DNA of 64,000 nucleotides from the NCBI GenBank assembly GCA_949358305.1, contig OX442316.1, positions 18,352,001 to 18,416,000 of the forward strand. The letters run 5' to 3'. The position numbers and the translations under genes are program-made. How positions within the stretch are numbered: position 1 is the stretch's first letter; every line of letters begins with the position of its first letter. Origin of the DNA: Strigamia acuminata (Eukaryota; Arthropoda; Chilopoda; Geophilomorpha; Linotaeniidae). The notes under the pieces are model-generated. The model was not told the DNA's origin, did not search any database, and was given only the letters and a program-made list of their open reading frames with translations. Below, piece by piece: positions 14,601 to 26,366 of this stretch.

Positions 14601-17200
14601 TAACACGAGATACTTTGCAACGAGTGAACTAGCAACGATTATTTTAATATTTCAGAACAAACAAAAAAATGAAAAAATGTAAAAAGAATTTCGGCTTTGC
14701 TTATTTGATCATACGTTTTGACAGTTGATGCCGCGTTTTGCAGTCTCATCGTCATTTCCAATGCAACTATGCAATGTGCAATTATTCCTAGCGAATGATT
14801 GCATAAAAGGAAATGATTTTTTTTCTTTCTTTTTAGATCGACTTATTTAGTGTCGTTCGTGAATTATTTTCTGTCGGGTTTGGATCGAACAACAAAATGT
14901 TGGTTGTGTGGCGAATGCATTAAGCCAGTGCCATAAAAAGCGAGCCAACAACAAAGAAAAGCAACTAATACTTGCTATGTACTCGTGGGGCTGGAGAAAC
15001 GGCCATGCAAAGTCCTTCAGCTGCAAACAAAATCAAACTTTTTCGTGTTCAAAGTTCAGAGGAAAAAAAGGTTTGAAATGGAATATATTTTTTTTTAATT
15101 CGTTTAAATTTTTTCGTAATGTTTTCATTAGAGTTTTGAAAAGAATTTTAAAAGAAAATAAAGTATTCCGCCGCCGTCGTTGTGGAAAAATTAACTCGTC
15201 ATCACCAGAGCACTTAATTTTCATTTAATAAGACATTGCCCCTTCATTGCAAAAGTCAACTAAGAAAACGTGTAAACAAGCTAATTAAAGGGTAAACTAC
15301 GGACTCAACAAATTTCGCCACGAGTAAGTAAATACTAGTGAAAAAGCCGTAAGCTGAATAATTGCTACACGCATGAATTTCTCACCGTTTACTTATTTGT
15401 TTGGTCAGCTGGCAGCTGTGCCATTCCCAAATAGCAGGCAAACATTGATTTTATTTTCACTCTCTCTGTCTCCTTTTCCCTTTTTCCTTTTTCCCTTTTC
15501 CCCTCTTAGAGTATAGGTTGGGTAGAGCTGAGTTGAGAAGCCAGGTAGTTGGTTGTGTGCTTGGGTGAGCGCAGCCGATCAATAAGGGCTTTGTGAAACC
15601 TTCTTCCTTTCCTATCAAGACCAAATTTAGACCACAAAATACCAATTATTTCCATTGTCTGTGCTGTGTTCGGGTTTAGATTTTATCACGGATCACTTGT
15701 CAGTTAGGATGATTTGTAGTCATTTACAAGCCAACAAAATAATTACAGTATTGATCCTGCTACCAGGGAATGAACGCTTTTGTTCTATATTTGGGCGAAA
15801 AGTGGTCAAATAAATAAATATTTATATATATATGTATTATATATATATATATTTTTTTTGTAAATACTGTTATGTTTCGTGGGCTTTTAAATCTAAATTG
15901 ACGTTGTCGATTTTGGACTTGTACCCATCCGTGGTCGAGTTGTTTTTCGAATCCAAACATTGGAGAATTGAATTATTGAAGTTGTGAAGCGATAGAAATA
16001 AAAATGTTTTTGCTGTTTGCGTTTAGGAATTGCCAAAGTTTGCTTTCGTCCATGCGTGTGTGAAAAACGTGAGATATAAATCAAATTGAAACTACAACAC
16101 AAAAATTATACTTTTCTTTTAATTTTTTTTTTAAGTTAATGGGAATTGATTAATTTTTTTCTGTGTGTTGGTTGGTATTAAGAAATATTTTTGGAGCGCG
16201 TGCGTTCAATTGCGGTCTACTTACACACATCCAAGTTAATTTTTTTTTCCGCGAGTGAGAATTTTTTTTTTGTCTTTGATAGAGCGAGTATCGTGCAGAG
16301 AAGGGCTCATCAATCATGATTCGTATCTAGTGGCTGTAGAAGAGCGAGAGGCAAGTTGAGGGGGTGCACGAAGATCAGGGATACGTGCAGATTGTGTGGG
16401 CAATTGTGGCTAGTCACTCATGTGGAATCCATTCCCACTAGAATGCCAGTAAGTTGCTAAAATCCTCGAAATTACATTTCAATCAATATTTTATTCACTT
16501 TTCAAATAATAATAATAACAATAATAATAAAAATATCAAAGTGGAAGAAAAAATGGATCACTACTATTTTTAAATCAATTAAATTTGTCGTTTTATTAAT
16601 TAATTCTTTTTTTTTTCTTTTTCGTATTAAATTGCAATAAGTTTTTTTTTTAATTATTATTTTTTTTTTCAGGCGGTGAAGAAGATTTAAATCCTATTTT
16701 AGATTAATTTGTTTATGAATAGATATTAGAAGCTGCAGTTCTGCTTTGAAGATTATATTTTTTTCTATATATAAAATGACAATCCAATCAAGGTGGTAAT
16801 CAGTGTTTTCCTTTGCTCTCTTTCTCTTCTCTTCTCTTCCTTCCTGCACTATCTTTTTTTCTTTTTTTTTTTAATATTTTTTTTTTTTATATTACTTTTT
16901 TGATTACTGTAAAGGATGTGTTTTTAGTCGGTGAAATTCCTCTTACGATTGAGCTCACTGTAGCAACCAGAGGCAATGTGGTAAGTAAATAAAGAATGGA
17001 AAGATTAGATTTCACTCACGTTCTTTTTTTTAAACATCATTATCACATATTTACATAAGTTTTGAAAAATAAAAATTGTATATATATTTTTATATTTTTT
17101 TTTTATTTTTATTTAGCTGAAATATTTTTTATTTATTTTTTATTTATTTTTTAAATTTTTTAAACTTTACGATTGCAGATTGGTATCTTGGAAATTCCAA

Positions 17201-18773
17201 TTTGCACACCAACTCTTTAAGAGGGTGAATGTTTCAGTTAAGGGCGAACCAGTCTGTTTTTCTTTCCATTTACTTACAAGGGCGAACAGAGCTCGAGCCA
17301 GAGCCAGAGCCGGAGCCGGAGCCAGACTTGATTTGGGCGGTGGATTGCCTTGAGTGGGGGTGTAGGGGGAGCGCTCAAACTCGTGGCGCCGAACATATTA
17401 AAAAACGAATGCAAATGTTGCGTGTCTTACGGGCCTGAATCTTTGTCTCAACCTTGTTTGTACAAAGGTGAGCAAAGTTTCAGGTGTGTTGGCCGCGCAC
17501 GGATCGACATTGATTCGTATCGGAGGATTGGAATGATTATTATGCGAGTGCGGTGCGAGGTGTGGAGTGTGGACAGTCAGAGTGGAATAGGTTGGGGCGG
17601 GTTCTACATTTCCACCACTTAACGCCTGAAAGCTTGACTCAACCTGTGCATCGTCTAGGTGAGCAAAGTTTCAGGTGTGTCAGTGGTGCCACCTATGCAG
17701 CCGAAACAAGAAGCACAACGAAAGAAACTCATCGCATCGCACTCATTTCCATTTGCACTTGGGTGTAGTTAGCATTAGCCCTATTTAACCGCCATTTATT
17801 ACTATCTTTTTGTTCTTTGTTTCGTCTACTTTTTACTCTATATTATAAAATGTCGACACCACCGGGCAGCCAAGGACCGAACCTAATTCGCCGCCAAAAA
17901 ATGGCCAGTCGATTTCATCATATTTTGTTCTTCTTAGCGCACCTGAAACTTTGCTCAACAATACTCTTTTCAGTGTGATAAATAAAGATGATTTTGTTCT
18001 GGTATTTTGTCTATTTTTATTTATTTATTACATGGACACATAGTATAATATTTTGTGACAAAATAGACTGTTTATTTGTAAAATCTATTTTTTTGCAGAG
18101 TTCGGTTTTAAATTACTGGTGTGATGTTGAAGAGGCTGCCAAGGGGCATTGGAACAAGTAGTTGAATAATGCACAATAAGTTATTTGATAATATGTTTTT
18201 AAAAGTAGAAGTGATAAATCTGTGGAGCATTAAATAATGTTGGGTGCTATCCATCGCATCTCTACATCTAGCTTCTACTACCTGCAATAAAAAGTGAATG
18301 GCAAAGTGCCACAAACGGCTAAGTTTTGAATGAAGCATGTTTTGTGATAAACATACTTTTGTTGTGTGCGTATGATACTGATACCACAGGAAAGGAAGGA
18401 AACGAACAGATAACTCAATTTTATTTATTAATAATGTAAAGTTTTTTCGGAATAAAAATACTTTGCGGTGTTTTGAGAGAATAAAGTTTGATATTAAAAA
18501 GGACTGAATTTTTTTTTTTCAAAGATTATTAAAGAAATGTGATTTGTGTTTCGTTTTCGTTTTGATTTATTCGTCGTCGTTAGAAGTGGTAACAGTCGTA
18601 AACACGTAACGATATACACTAGTCGGAGCGTCGTGCATTTATTTTTAAAATCTACCGAGAGATGTCGCTTGGAAGGAAAATGGCGGCTTCCATTCCAACT
18701 TGCATATAAACCATCACGGCACTACATGTAATATAAGTTGTACAATTAGACGGTTAGTTATTCCAGAAACGTT
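17201..18773. other. non-coding DNA with short dispersed repeats
   Basis: Five GAGCC(A/G) hexamers lie at 17295-17324. A 24-bp motif, AGGTGAGCAAAGTTTCAGGT and four more bases, occurs at 17466-17489 and 17657-17680. A 19-bp inverted copy of its core lies at 17939-17957. A 42-codon ORF from 17850 is probably chance. The last 200 bp before DUS3L holds AAAATGGCGGC near 18680, a YY1-like site common at animal promoters, so part of this is probably the DUS3L promoter. Confidence 0.4.
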
Positions 18774-21560
18774 ATGGATTCTGAACTTTTCGAGGAAAGA
18801 ATGAAATGCTGCGATGGAGAAGCGAAGATTAAGTCGGAGTAAGGATATAAGCGATAAATTGCTAAATTACTTGACGGAATGTCAACAATGTTTTTAATGT
18901 TTGTTTTGCAGGTTCATTGCGCCTAGTCATAATACTCATAAATCCATTTTAACCGAAGTTGTTAGCGTGGAAAAGGAAACTCCGGAAAAGGACAGACTCA
19001 AACGTGAAAACGAGTCCGAAAATGGACAGAAAAAGAAACGGATGCGAGGACAGAATAAACACCGACCAATTGATTCGAGAATTCCCCGAGAGAAGAAATT
19101 CTGTCCGGCACTTTTATCCGAATCCGAGTGCAAATTCGGAGCGAAATGTTGCTTCATTCACGACGTTGCTAAATATCTCGCTGAAAAACCGCCAGATATA
19201 AGTGAAGAATGTTATTTATTTAACACGTACGGCAAATGCCCGTTCGGTGTAACTTGCAGGTGATTTAACCAGTCAATATTTGGTACAAAACTTTAATTTT
19301 TTCTTAAATTTTATTTCTTAGATTTGCTGGTCAGCATTTAACGTCGACGAATACGAATATAATTAACGAGGAAGTGTGGGCGAGTTGGAAAGAAAAAGGA
19401 AATAATTTTAGCAACGTTTTAAGCAAGGATCTTCAATTCAGTCTGAGGAAAAAAGGCTATGATTTTACGCTGGCTAATAATACCGTGAAAAAAGTGCAAA
19501 AGTCGATGTCGAGGCCCGAGGACGTTAATTGCGAAGTTGGTAATCATTCGGCGTCCGGAGCAATAACTGACGAAGGGCCTATTAAATTACATCCTCGAGA
19601 AATCAAAAAAGTGATAAAACGATTCATTCGCGAAGAAATAATGAACTTTATTTTGTTTGTCTCTTTTTTTAAGGTCGATTTTAAGAATCAATTGTACCTG
19701 GCGCCTCTTACGACCGTGAGTTGTTAATTTTTGTTAATTTTGTTAATATTTCTTTTAATTTTTCAAGATTATTGATGATATTTGTTATCGTATCTAGGTT
19801 GGAAACCTTCCGTTCCGACGGATATGTAAAGGGTTCGGTGCGGACGTGACGTGCAGCGAAATGGCGCTGTCGTTGAATTTGTTGCAAGGCCAACAGTCCG
19901 AATGGGCGCTGGTCAAGAGACACGAGTGCGAATCCGTTTTTGGAGTGCAAGTACTGAGTTTTATTTAATTGTCGATTGATTAAGCTGATTGTGTTTAATT
20001 TTGTTCGCAGCTGAGCGGTGCTCACGCCGATGTGATGTCGCGGTGCGGACAGTTGTTGGACGAAAATTGTTCCATTGATTTTGTGGATATCAACGTTGGA
20101 TGTCCCATTGATTTGGTTTATCAAAAGGTTTTCAATTTTTTTTTCGGTTGAGCCGAACATGAGTTTGATTGGATTTTTAATTCGTAGGGAGCTGGATGCG
20201 CGTTGATGAATCGAACTCGCAAATTTGAAGAGATAGTGCGCAGTTTGAAAAGTTTTCTTCAAGTTCCTTTAACGGTGAAAATCCGAACTGGGGTCTACGA
20301 GAACAAAAACACGGCGCACACGCTCATTCCTAAGTTAAAAGAGTGGGGTGTTGACCTCGTTTCTGTAAGTCGGGTATCAATATAAATCTCTTTTTTAAAT
20401 TACAATTTAAAATTACAATTTTAATGTACTTAAAAAATTGATGATTTTAATGTTGTAATGAATTTTAGATGCACGGTCGATCGCGGGAGCAACGGTATAC
20501 AAAATTTGCCGATTGGGATTACATTAACGAGTGCGCTCAACTTGCGCATCCAATACCGCTGTTTGGTGAGAAAGACATTTGAAATTTTAGTTTTAGAAAA
20601 TAAATTGATGTTTTTTTAGGGAATGGCGACGTTCTTTCTTTCGAGGAATACAATTATCGGTTGAAAGGTTCATCCGTCGATGGAATTATGATCGCCAGGT
20701 GACGAATTTAATTCGGTTGTTCTTAATTTATGAGAATAATAATTTTTTTTATTTTTTTTCTAGAGGTGCTCTCGTTAAGCCGTGGCTTTTTACTGAAATT
20801 AAAGAGCAGCGTCATTGGGATATTTCGTCTAAAGAAAGACTCGATATTCTTCGTAATTATGTTAATTTTGGTTTGGAGCATTGGGGCGCTGATACGGAAG
20901 GTGTAGAAAAAACGAGACGGTTTTTATTAGAGTGGCTTTCTTTTCTTCACAGGTGAGAGAAATTGAAATGTTTAATAATTTGGTAGTGCGATGTTACGTC
21001 AAGTTCGCATGATTTAAACCATGAAATAAAAATTTAATTTTAGAAATGGGCTAAATAAAATGTTGTGCAGTAGTCCATCAAGCTGAAAGTGTTTGTTAGC
21101 CTATAGGGATGTTTATCTAGTGCTGTTGACTGGATCAATATCGACCGTCCACCATGTTAACTTACCAAAATTGTTACTATTTGTTTTCAAGAAAAATTGG
21201 GGAGTAGTCGCAGCAAAAAAAAATTATTTATTTTCATATGTAGAAAATAAATTTAATTTTGTGTTTAATTTTTAATTTTTTTGTACTTGACAGGTACATA
21301 CCCGTTGGTATTCTGGAAAGAGTTCCGCAACGAATCAACGAGAGACCCCCGTTCTACACAGGTCGCGATGATCTGGAAACACTGATGGCGAGTTCAAATT
21401 GCGCCGATTGGATTAAAATTAGGTTATTTAATTAATTTATTAAATTAATTTATTAATTTATTTAATTTTTGTTTGTTTAATTTGTAGCGAATTACTGTTG
21501 GGTCCCGTTCCTGCAAATTTCTCCTTTTTACCCAAACACAAGGCCAATTCATTTAAGTAG
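18774..21560 (+). CDS. DUS3L: tRNA-dihydrouridine(47) synthase, DUS3-like
   Basis: This flavoenzyme reduces uridine to dihydrouridine in tRNA (U47 in the Dus3 family). Exons: 18774-18838, 18912-19259, 19322-19610, 19674-19715, 19798-19950, 20011-20127, 20188-20364, 20469-20565, 20620-20698, 20764-20952, 21294-21422 and 21488-21560. All phases agree and give 585 aa (human DUS3L is about 650). Exon 2 carries two CCCH zinc fingers of C-x8-C-x5-C type, typical of Dus3. The TIM-barrel domain begins at LYLAPLTT, with the proposed catalytic Cys in [11 protein letters not shown], then [17 protein letters not shown] and [14 protein letters not shown], and a Dus C-terminal helical region. Start is the first ATG of the frame. 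The 63-bp gap at 19611-19673 is read as an intron although it lacks stops, because its end is a T-rich tract plus AAG and the family joins lysines directly to VDF. An AATAAA lies about 20 bp past the stop. Confidence 0.95.
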
Positions 21561-21701
21561 AATGTTAAGAAACGGATGACAAATAAATGATAACGAGGAA
21601 TATCACATTTTATTCTTTTTTTCTTTTTTTTTAAATATGACTAGATCAAACAAGTGTTTAAAAACGAAAGTAATCACAGCCCGGTTAAGTATAGTCGAAA
21701 A

Positions 21702-22213
21702 TTACACGAACTCGAATTCACTCGACTTCATACACGAACAACCGTAAGGGATTTCTCTCGTTTCGTACTGCCAACAATTTCTAAGAGCATCTTCCGTTGT
21801 TGCTTTCACGATGTGAATAGTTGTGAATAGTTGCTGGCATTGATAGTCCGCTTTCGCACAACTCTGCCGCGTAAACAGTTATTAATTAATTTTCATCCTG
21901 AACTTTCATAAAACTTTTTACCTGCTGGCCCGAGTCTGCTCCACCTATGCACTGCACTTCGAGATAAAAACTTGGACGGTACTCGTAGATGTCGTTGGGT
22001 AGTTCGACGATGTTTGTGCTTACTTCGCACAGTGAAGTGAAGCTGTCGTCCATGTTCCGTTTGCCGGTAAAAGGATTCACCTGAAGGGGACGAAATATTG
22101 ATAGCAAATGCGATTGGTCCGTTCACATTTCTTACCCAGTAACTGCCATCTGAATTGAGAGCATATTTGGCTTTTGCTGATGGCACAAGGAGCACGAACA
22201 AGGCGACCAACAT
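21702..22213 (-). CDS. small secreted cystine-knot protein (Spätzle/PTTH/IL-17-like)
   Basis: Exons, minus strand: 22213-22136, 22080-21922 and 21863-21702, all phase 0, giving 132 aa. The first 15 residues (MLVALFVLLVPSAKA) are a clear signal peptide. The rest carries seven cysteines in a cystine-knot-like spacing, with CQQLFTTIHIV and the ending REIPYGCSCMK. The Cys-x-Cys end after I-P resembles Spätzle (IPSCCKC type). The C-x(9)-C-x(6)-C pattern before FTTIHIV also recalls PTTH/Trunk, and the NCW...GCSC ending recalls IL-17. All are secreted dimeric ligands of immune or developmental receptors. The pro-region of Spätzle is missing or very short. Cystine-knot cytokine-like is well supported; the exact family is inference. 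Its stop codon is 141 bp from the DUS3L stop, tail to tail. Confidence 0.75.
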
Positions 22214-23290
22214 TGACACGCAACTCGGTAATAACTGTTGAAAAAGAAGGCATTTTTATTTTTAAATATTTACATTTACATTCGAGTGAATTTTCTGTCC
22301 TTTTATTTGATTTGAACTCGATTTTTATTTTGCTTCGAAAAAACGCCATTTGCTTTCTTAGATTATTGAATTGCTTTGGGGTTCGGGTTGAAAACCAGAG
22401 GCAAACAAAAGGGAAGTCAATTATTTTCAGCAAATAGAAACCATGATATGAACGGACTTTCTTTATTGATTGCAAAATATAAACTCGGTTTGTTTGTTTA
22501 CTCGTATTTGATTACTATTTTTTTTTTTTTTTTAATAATTGTTCTCTGACTCGAGATTCTACAATAATGTTTACAACATGGGTCGTGATTTATTTCCACG
22601 CGGTTAATTAATCCATTGAGTGCATTAATCCACGGCACTTTGGAGTCTGAAATTCTAGGTTGTCAAATTTCGTTTTTAATTTAATTGAATTTATTGGCTG
22701 TCGCACTAATTATTGTTATCATTATCATCGAACATTGTGTGAAATAAATTTCTCTTTTTATTTATTTTGTTATTGAATTATCTCTTTGAATGAAAAGAGT
22801 AAAAGACGGATGAATTCGCTGAGAAGAAGAGCAATGTCGGATTGGGTCCCATTAAGTTTCCGTTCACGTTTCTTGTTTCTCATTCATGCCCGTCGCGGAT
22901 CGCATTTAAATGCCAACTATTTTGGCGCGCGCAGAGAGGGTACGGACTCGGAGGTTTATTTTTATCACAATTCCTTGAACCTAGTGTGCAAATGTCAGTT
23001 ATTACATTCGATAAAATAATCATAAAAGATCGATCTCCTCTTCTTTTTTCTTTCCCGTGAAGCGCCGCAAATTGATTTCGAGCGCTGTTTGTGAAATTTT
23101 TTAAATCGTTTGTAAGAAAAAATCAAAGCAGTAAAATCGATTCAAACATATAAATTCTTTCGATTTGGGACTTGGGCACGATAAACGTGATTAGAGAAGA
23201 GTGATTTCTTTCCCAATCGTCTTTGACATCCGCTTAGCAATGCTCCACTACACAATAAGATAATCGTAACCGTAAGGAACCTTGAAAGAC
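22214..23290. other. intergenic DNA, no gene recognised
   Basis: This lies upstream of the minus-strand cystine-knot gene and should hold its promoter and 5' UTR. I see no TATA box that stands out and no recognisable coding frame; the open frames on the plus strand have no family resemblance. Confidence 0.4.
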
Positions 23291-23512
23291 GTTTGCACGT
23301 CACTCAAGGATACGCCGGACTCGTAGCACTCGTCCACACTTCCTCGTGTGCGACGACGTTCGACGACGCTGACCACTCCACGCCATTCGACCGAGGAGAA
23401 GTGGCGAAAGACGACGCACTTGTGCACCAGTGTTCATCCAAACAGCAACAACAACAACAACAACGTTTGATTCAAAAACTAGGTTTGATAAGATGAAGTC
23501 GTCGTTTTCCAG
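23291..23512 (+). other. possible 5' exon (UTR plus first codons) of an unidentified gene
   Basis: A GC-richer block with a CAA tract (23443-23463) leads to an ATG at 23493 followed by six codons and a donor (AG|GTACGTGG) at 23513. The last coding bases are in phase 2. This looks like a short first coding exon after a structured 5' UTR. No phase-2 downstream exon was proven. The exon-like block at 35624-35698, ahead of Fray, would be frame-compatible, but the intron would be about 12 kb and contain both retroelements. Speculative. Confidence 0.2.
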
Positions 23513-23808
23513 GTACGTGGGCAAACGTTGATGAGCTGAGCTTCTTTCTCCATTGCCGCTTTAAGCCAGTCTCGACTCGTTCTTGCGTTTTGAGCGCAAA
23601 CCTTTTTCGTAATTGCACATCAAATTTAATGTAATGCGGGTTCAGGGTGCCACGCGGTCAGTTGGCACTGTTTCAATGGCCACAAGTTGATAATTGTAAA
23701 CGAAATGTTAAATTGGAAATGGGTATTTTAGTAAAACGAATAAAAATAACGCAATTCCTTGAGTGTAAACAAAGGAAATGTTTTACGAGCAGTTAAAAAT
23801 GTGACGTC

Positions 23809-24003
23809 AGGCAAAGTCACAATCCGAAACCACTTTGGATCGGATCTTGAGACTGATATACAGTAAGTAGAACTTACTACCGTATCACCATTGAGAAAAA
23901 TAATAATAATAATAATACTAAACTCACCTTCATAACAAAGTGTTGTTTAGCTGGTTTAGTAGAGACGAGAGGATTGATTAATTAATTAATTAAGTAATTA
24001 AAT
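23809..24003 (+). repeat. 195-bp direct repeat, left copy, flanking the copia element
   Basis: This stretch is identical base for base to 26592-26786. The two copies sit immediately outside the two LTRs of the copia-type element. The left copy is continuous with host sequence on its left and the right copy with host sequence on its right, as target-site duplications are, but it is about forty times the usual 5 bp. It begins on the last base of a TGACGTCA octamer (23802-23809). Confidence 0.95.
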
Positions 24004-24209
24004 TGTAGTTTTTAGTGTCGAAGGTTGGGACAATGATAAGACGCGTGGTTAGGTTTAACAGCAAATGACTAACTTTATTCTAATTGCTAACACATTATAT
24101 ACAGGTGCGCTCAACCCTGATTGGTTTACGCCAAGTACGTCATCTGGACGTCGTGGGTGCGCAGGTGAAACGTTCACCTGGCGTGAAGACTGGGCACTCA
24201 AAACCAACA
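24004..24209 (-). repeat. 3' LTR of the copia-type element
   Basis: This LTR runs TGTTG...CTACA on the minus strand, 206 bp. It contains TATATAAT and, about 20 bp further on, AATAAAG, which can act as promoter and polyadenylation signals. It is identical to the other LTR over 201 bp. Confidence 0.93.
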
Positions 24210-24346
24210 CTTCCCCTGAGTGCCAGTCACCACATATTCCAACATTTTTACATCTCAAAAGTTAAAATAATTAAAAACACTTTTCTTAAACAATTCAAAT
24301 ATTAAACATATTTTTCTCAAACAATTCAAATATTTTGTTTTACTAA

Positions 24347-26275
24347 TTAATACTCTTCATATCGAATTCTTCCTGGTGGTTTTCCATTTCGATTTGAATA
24401 CAGCCTCCGAGTTCTCGAAGATTGTCGCGGAGGCGCTCGTACGTTTTTGATCTGGAGAGTTTCGACTTCCCCTTGTTCAGTCTCGTTCTCGACTTCATCA
24501 TTGATCTTGATTTCGACTTCCCCTTGTTCCGTCTCGTTCTCGAAAATTTCTACTTCGTTCTCGTTCTCGGAAATTTCAACTTCGTTCTCGTTCTCGGAAA
24601 TTTCGGCTTCGCTCTCGTTCTCGGAAATTTCGGCTTCGCTCTCGTTCTCGGAAATTTTGACTTCGTTCTCGTTCTTGTCTAGTTCCACACTTGATTCCTC
24701 ACTCGGCTGCAAAATCATATATTGCGCCATTTCCATTAATGTTTGACTTATCTGTTCTGCAAAGTCGTTTTTCAGTTTCTTCAAAATTGATTCGTATTCG
24801 AGCTTCTCGTGCCATTCGCGAATTTTTACGTTCTCGGTTCTAGTCTTCTTGACTTCCGCAGCTGTTTTCTTGTTTTCGGCTCTCGTCTTCTTGACTTCCG
24901 CAGCTGTTTTCTTGTTCTCGGTTCTCGTCTTCTTGACTTCCGCAGCTGTTTTCTTGTTCTCGGTTCTTGTCTTCTTGACTTCCGTACTTGCTTTTTCGGT
25001 CTTCATGTTCCCGGTTCTGACTTCGATTTCCATTGCGGTCGCAGCATCCTCGGTCTTGTCGACGATGTAATATAATCCGTTTCTTTTTTCGGCGGTGAAT
25101 ACGATTTCTCCCTTCGGGCTTATTATTTCTGCTGATTTATTGTCAAAAATCACCTTGTGTCCCCGCTCTGTGATCTTTCCGACTGACATCAAATTCGTTC
25201 GCAAATCCCGTACCAAGAGAGTCTCCGTCAAATCCAACTTCATATTTCCGTCTCCAGTTTTGACGACGATTTTCGCGGTTCCTTTTCCGTCGATGTTCGT
25301 ACTCGCTTTACTGGCCAAATTCAATTTCTGGTTCTTCAGGAATTCGATCGTTGAAAATGTTGAATTGCTCGAGCACATGTGGGAACTTGCGCCGCTGTCC
25401 AAACACCAATTTCTCGGCCGTGACTTCTCGCATTTCAATGCTGTCTCGTTTTGTTCGCAGAAAAATAATTCGTACTTGGACTTCTCGGCTCTCGATGCGC
25501 TTTCCTTCTTGCTTTTACTTCGGCAATCGGCGATTTTGTGGCCGATTTTTCCGCAACCGTGGCACTTGAACTTGAAAGTCGGCTTTTCATCAGAATCCGA
25601 TTCATCGTCGCCGTTCTTCGGCTGCCTCCGTTTTTGGAACGATTTCTTGGCCAACATTGCGTCGGATACTTCTTCTTTATCTTTTTCTTGAGAAATTGCT
25701 GCGGCTATAATTTTAGCTTTTAGCGCTTCCAGCGTCGGCAATGTGTCTCGCGATTCCATCGTGATCTTGAACGTATCGAATGATTTCGGCAAACTTTGCA
25801 ACAGCAGCGTCCCAGTAAGTGTCGGATGGATTTCCATATCCATGTCGAGTAGCTTATCAACCGCTTCAAAAAATCCCTTCAGATAGTCACGCACGTTTTC
25901 GTTCTCAGCCATTTTGTTTCCGCAAATTTGTTTCAGCAACATGCCCATATTTGCCGGTCCTTTCGCTTCGTAAATTTCGTCCAATTTTCTCCATAATTCG
26001 TTTGAGGTTTTACAGTTTTTCAACAATCGAATCTCCGACTGTTTTACGTGTAGCAAAATATCGTATCTCGTGTTTCTGTCTCTCACGTCCCAATTTTCGG
26101 CGGCTTTCTTGGTGTTATTGTTGCTTGGATCAACTTCTGGTCGCTTCAATGTTCCGTCCGCGTACTTTAAGAGATCGTTCTTCCCCAAAATTGCTTCCAT
26201 TTGGACTTTCCAGGCATCGTAGTTTTCTTTCCCCAGTGGTTCGATTCTAGCCGAAATTCCGCCTGCATTCGCCAT
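24347..26275 (-). CDS. copia Gag-protease polyprotein, lacking integrase and RT
   Basis: The intact 642-aa ORF has, in order, a copia Gag (UBN2-type) region at about residues 1-215, a CCHC zinc knuckle (C238, C241, H246, C251) for RNA binding, and an aspartic protease with the DSGA active site at 293-296. A short piece of the pre-integrase region (REWHEKL) starts at about 487. Where integrase and RT should follow, there are charged tandem repeats: a 14-aa VKKTR.ENKKTAAE unit at about 433-482 and a nine-residue SENESEAEI-like unit at about 530-590. The tail (QSSRTRR...PPGRIRYEEY) resembles the basic linker that precedes copia RT, suggesting an internal deletion joined in frame. The intact frame implies recent activity or selection. 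Confidence 0.9.
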   Translation of the reverse strand: MANAGGISARIEPLGKENYDAWKVQMEAILGKNDLLKYADGTLKRPEVDPSNNNTKKAAENWDVRDRNTRYDILLHVKQSEIRLLKNCKTSNELWRKLDEIYEAKGPANMGMLLKQICGNKMAENENVRDYLKGFFEAVDKLLDMDMEIHPTLTGTLLLQSLPKSFDTFKITMESRDTLPTLEALKAKIIAAAISQEKDKEEVSDAMLAKKSFQKRRQPKNGDDESDSDEKPTFKFKCHGCGKIGHKIADCRSKSKKESASRAEKSKYELFFCEQNETALKCEKSRPRNWCLDSGASSHMCSSNSTFSTIEFLKNQKLNLASKASTNIDGKGTAKIVVKTGDGNMKLDLTETLLVRDLRTNLMSVGKITERGHKVIFDNKSAEIISPKGEIVFTAEKRNGLYYIVDKTEDAATAMEIEVRTGNMKTEKASTEVKKTRTENKKTAAEVKKTRTENKKTAAEVKKTRAENKKTAAEVKKTRTENVKIREWHEKLEYESILKKLKNDFAEQISQTLMEMAQYMILQPSEESSVELDKNENEVKISENESEAEISENESEAEISENENEVEISENENEVEIFENETEQGEVEIKINDEVENETEQGEVETLQIKNVRAPPRQSSRTRRLYSNRNGKPPGRIRYEEY

Positions 26276-26366
26276 CGTTTCTGATTTTGTTTCTCGAAAC
26301 GGTTCGTATCAAAAACGTTTTGACTTCTTCGATCGTTTCGTCCCAAATCTCGATATTATCCGCAGT

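Larger units (their letters stand above)
5823..17200. other. long gene-poor stretch, no gene recognised
   Basis: Apart from a coding-like patch near 6357-6640, there is no ORF I can support. Simple repeats are frequent: an AATAC pentamer array at 5921-5941, TTTC repeats at about 7127-7155, a 24-base T run at 8651-8674 and GA repeats near 14318-14338. Open frames here are mostly poly-Lys/Phe translations of A/T tracts or AT-rich shadows. No tRNA, rRNA or transposon ends were found. Confidence 0.5.

Noticed and set aside
24422-25691. Long plus-strand open frames opposite the copia ORF (Ser/Phe/Leu-rich repeats)
   Set aside because: They are antisense shadows of the tandem repeats and coding bias in the Gag-protease gene.
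24347-26275. Host zinc-knuckle gene rather than transposon
   Set aside because: Identical LTRs, initiator-tRNA primer site, polypurine tract and the copia order of Gag, CCHC and DSGA protease show a retrotransposon.
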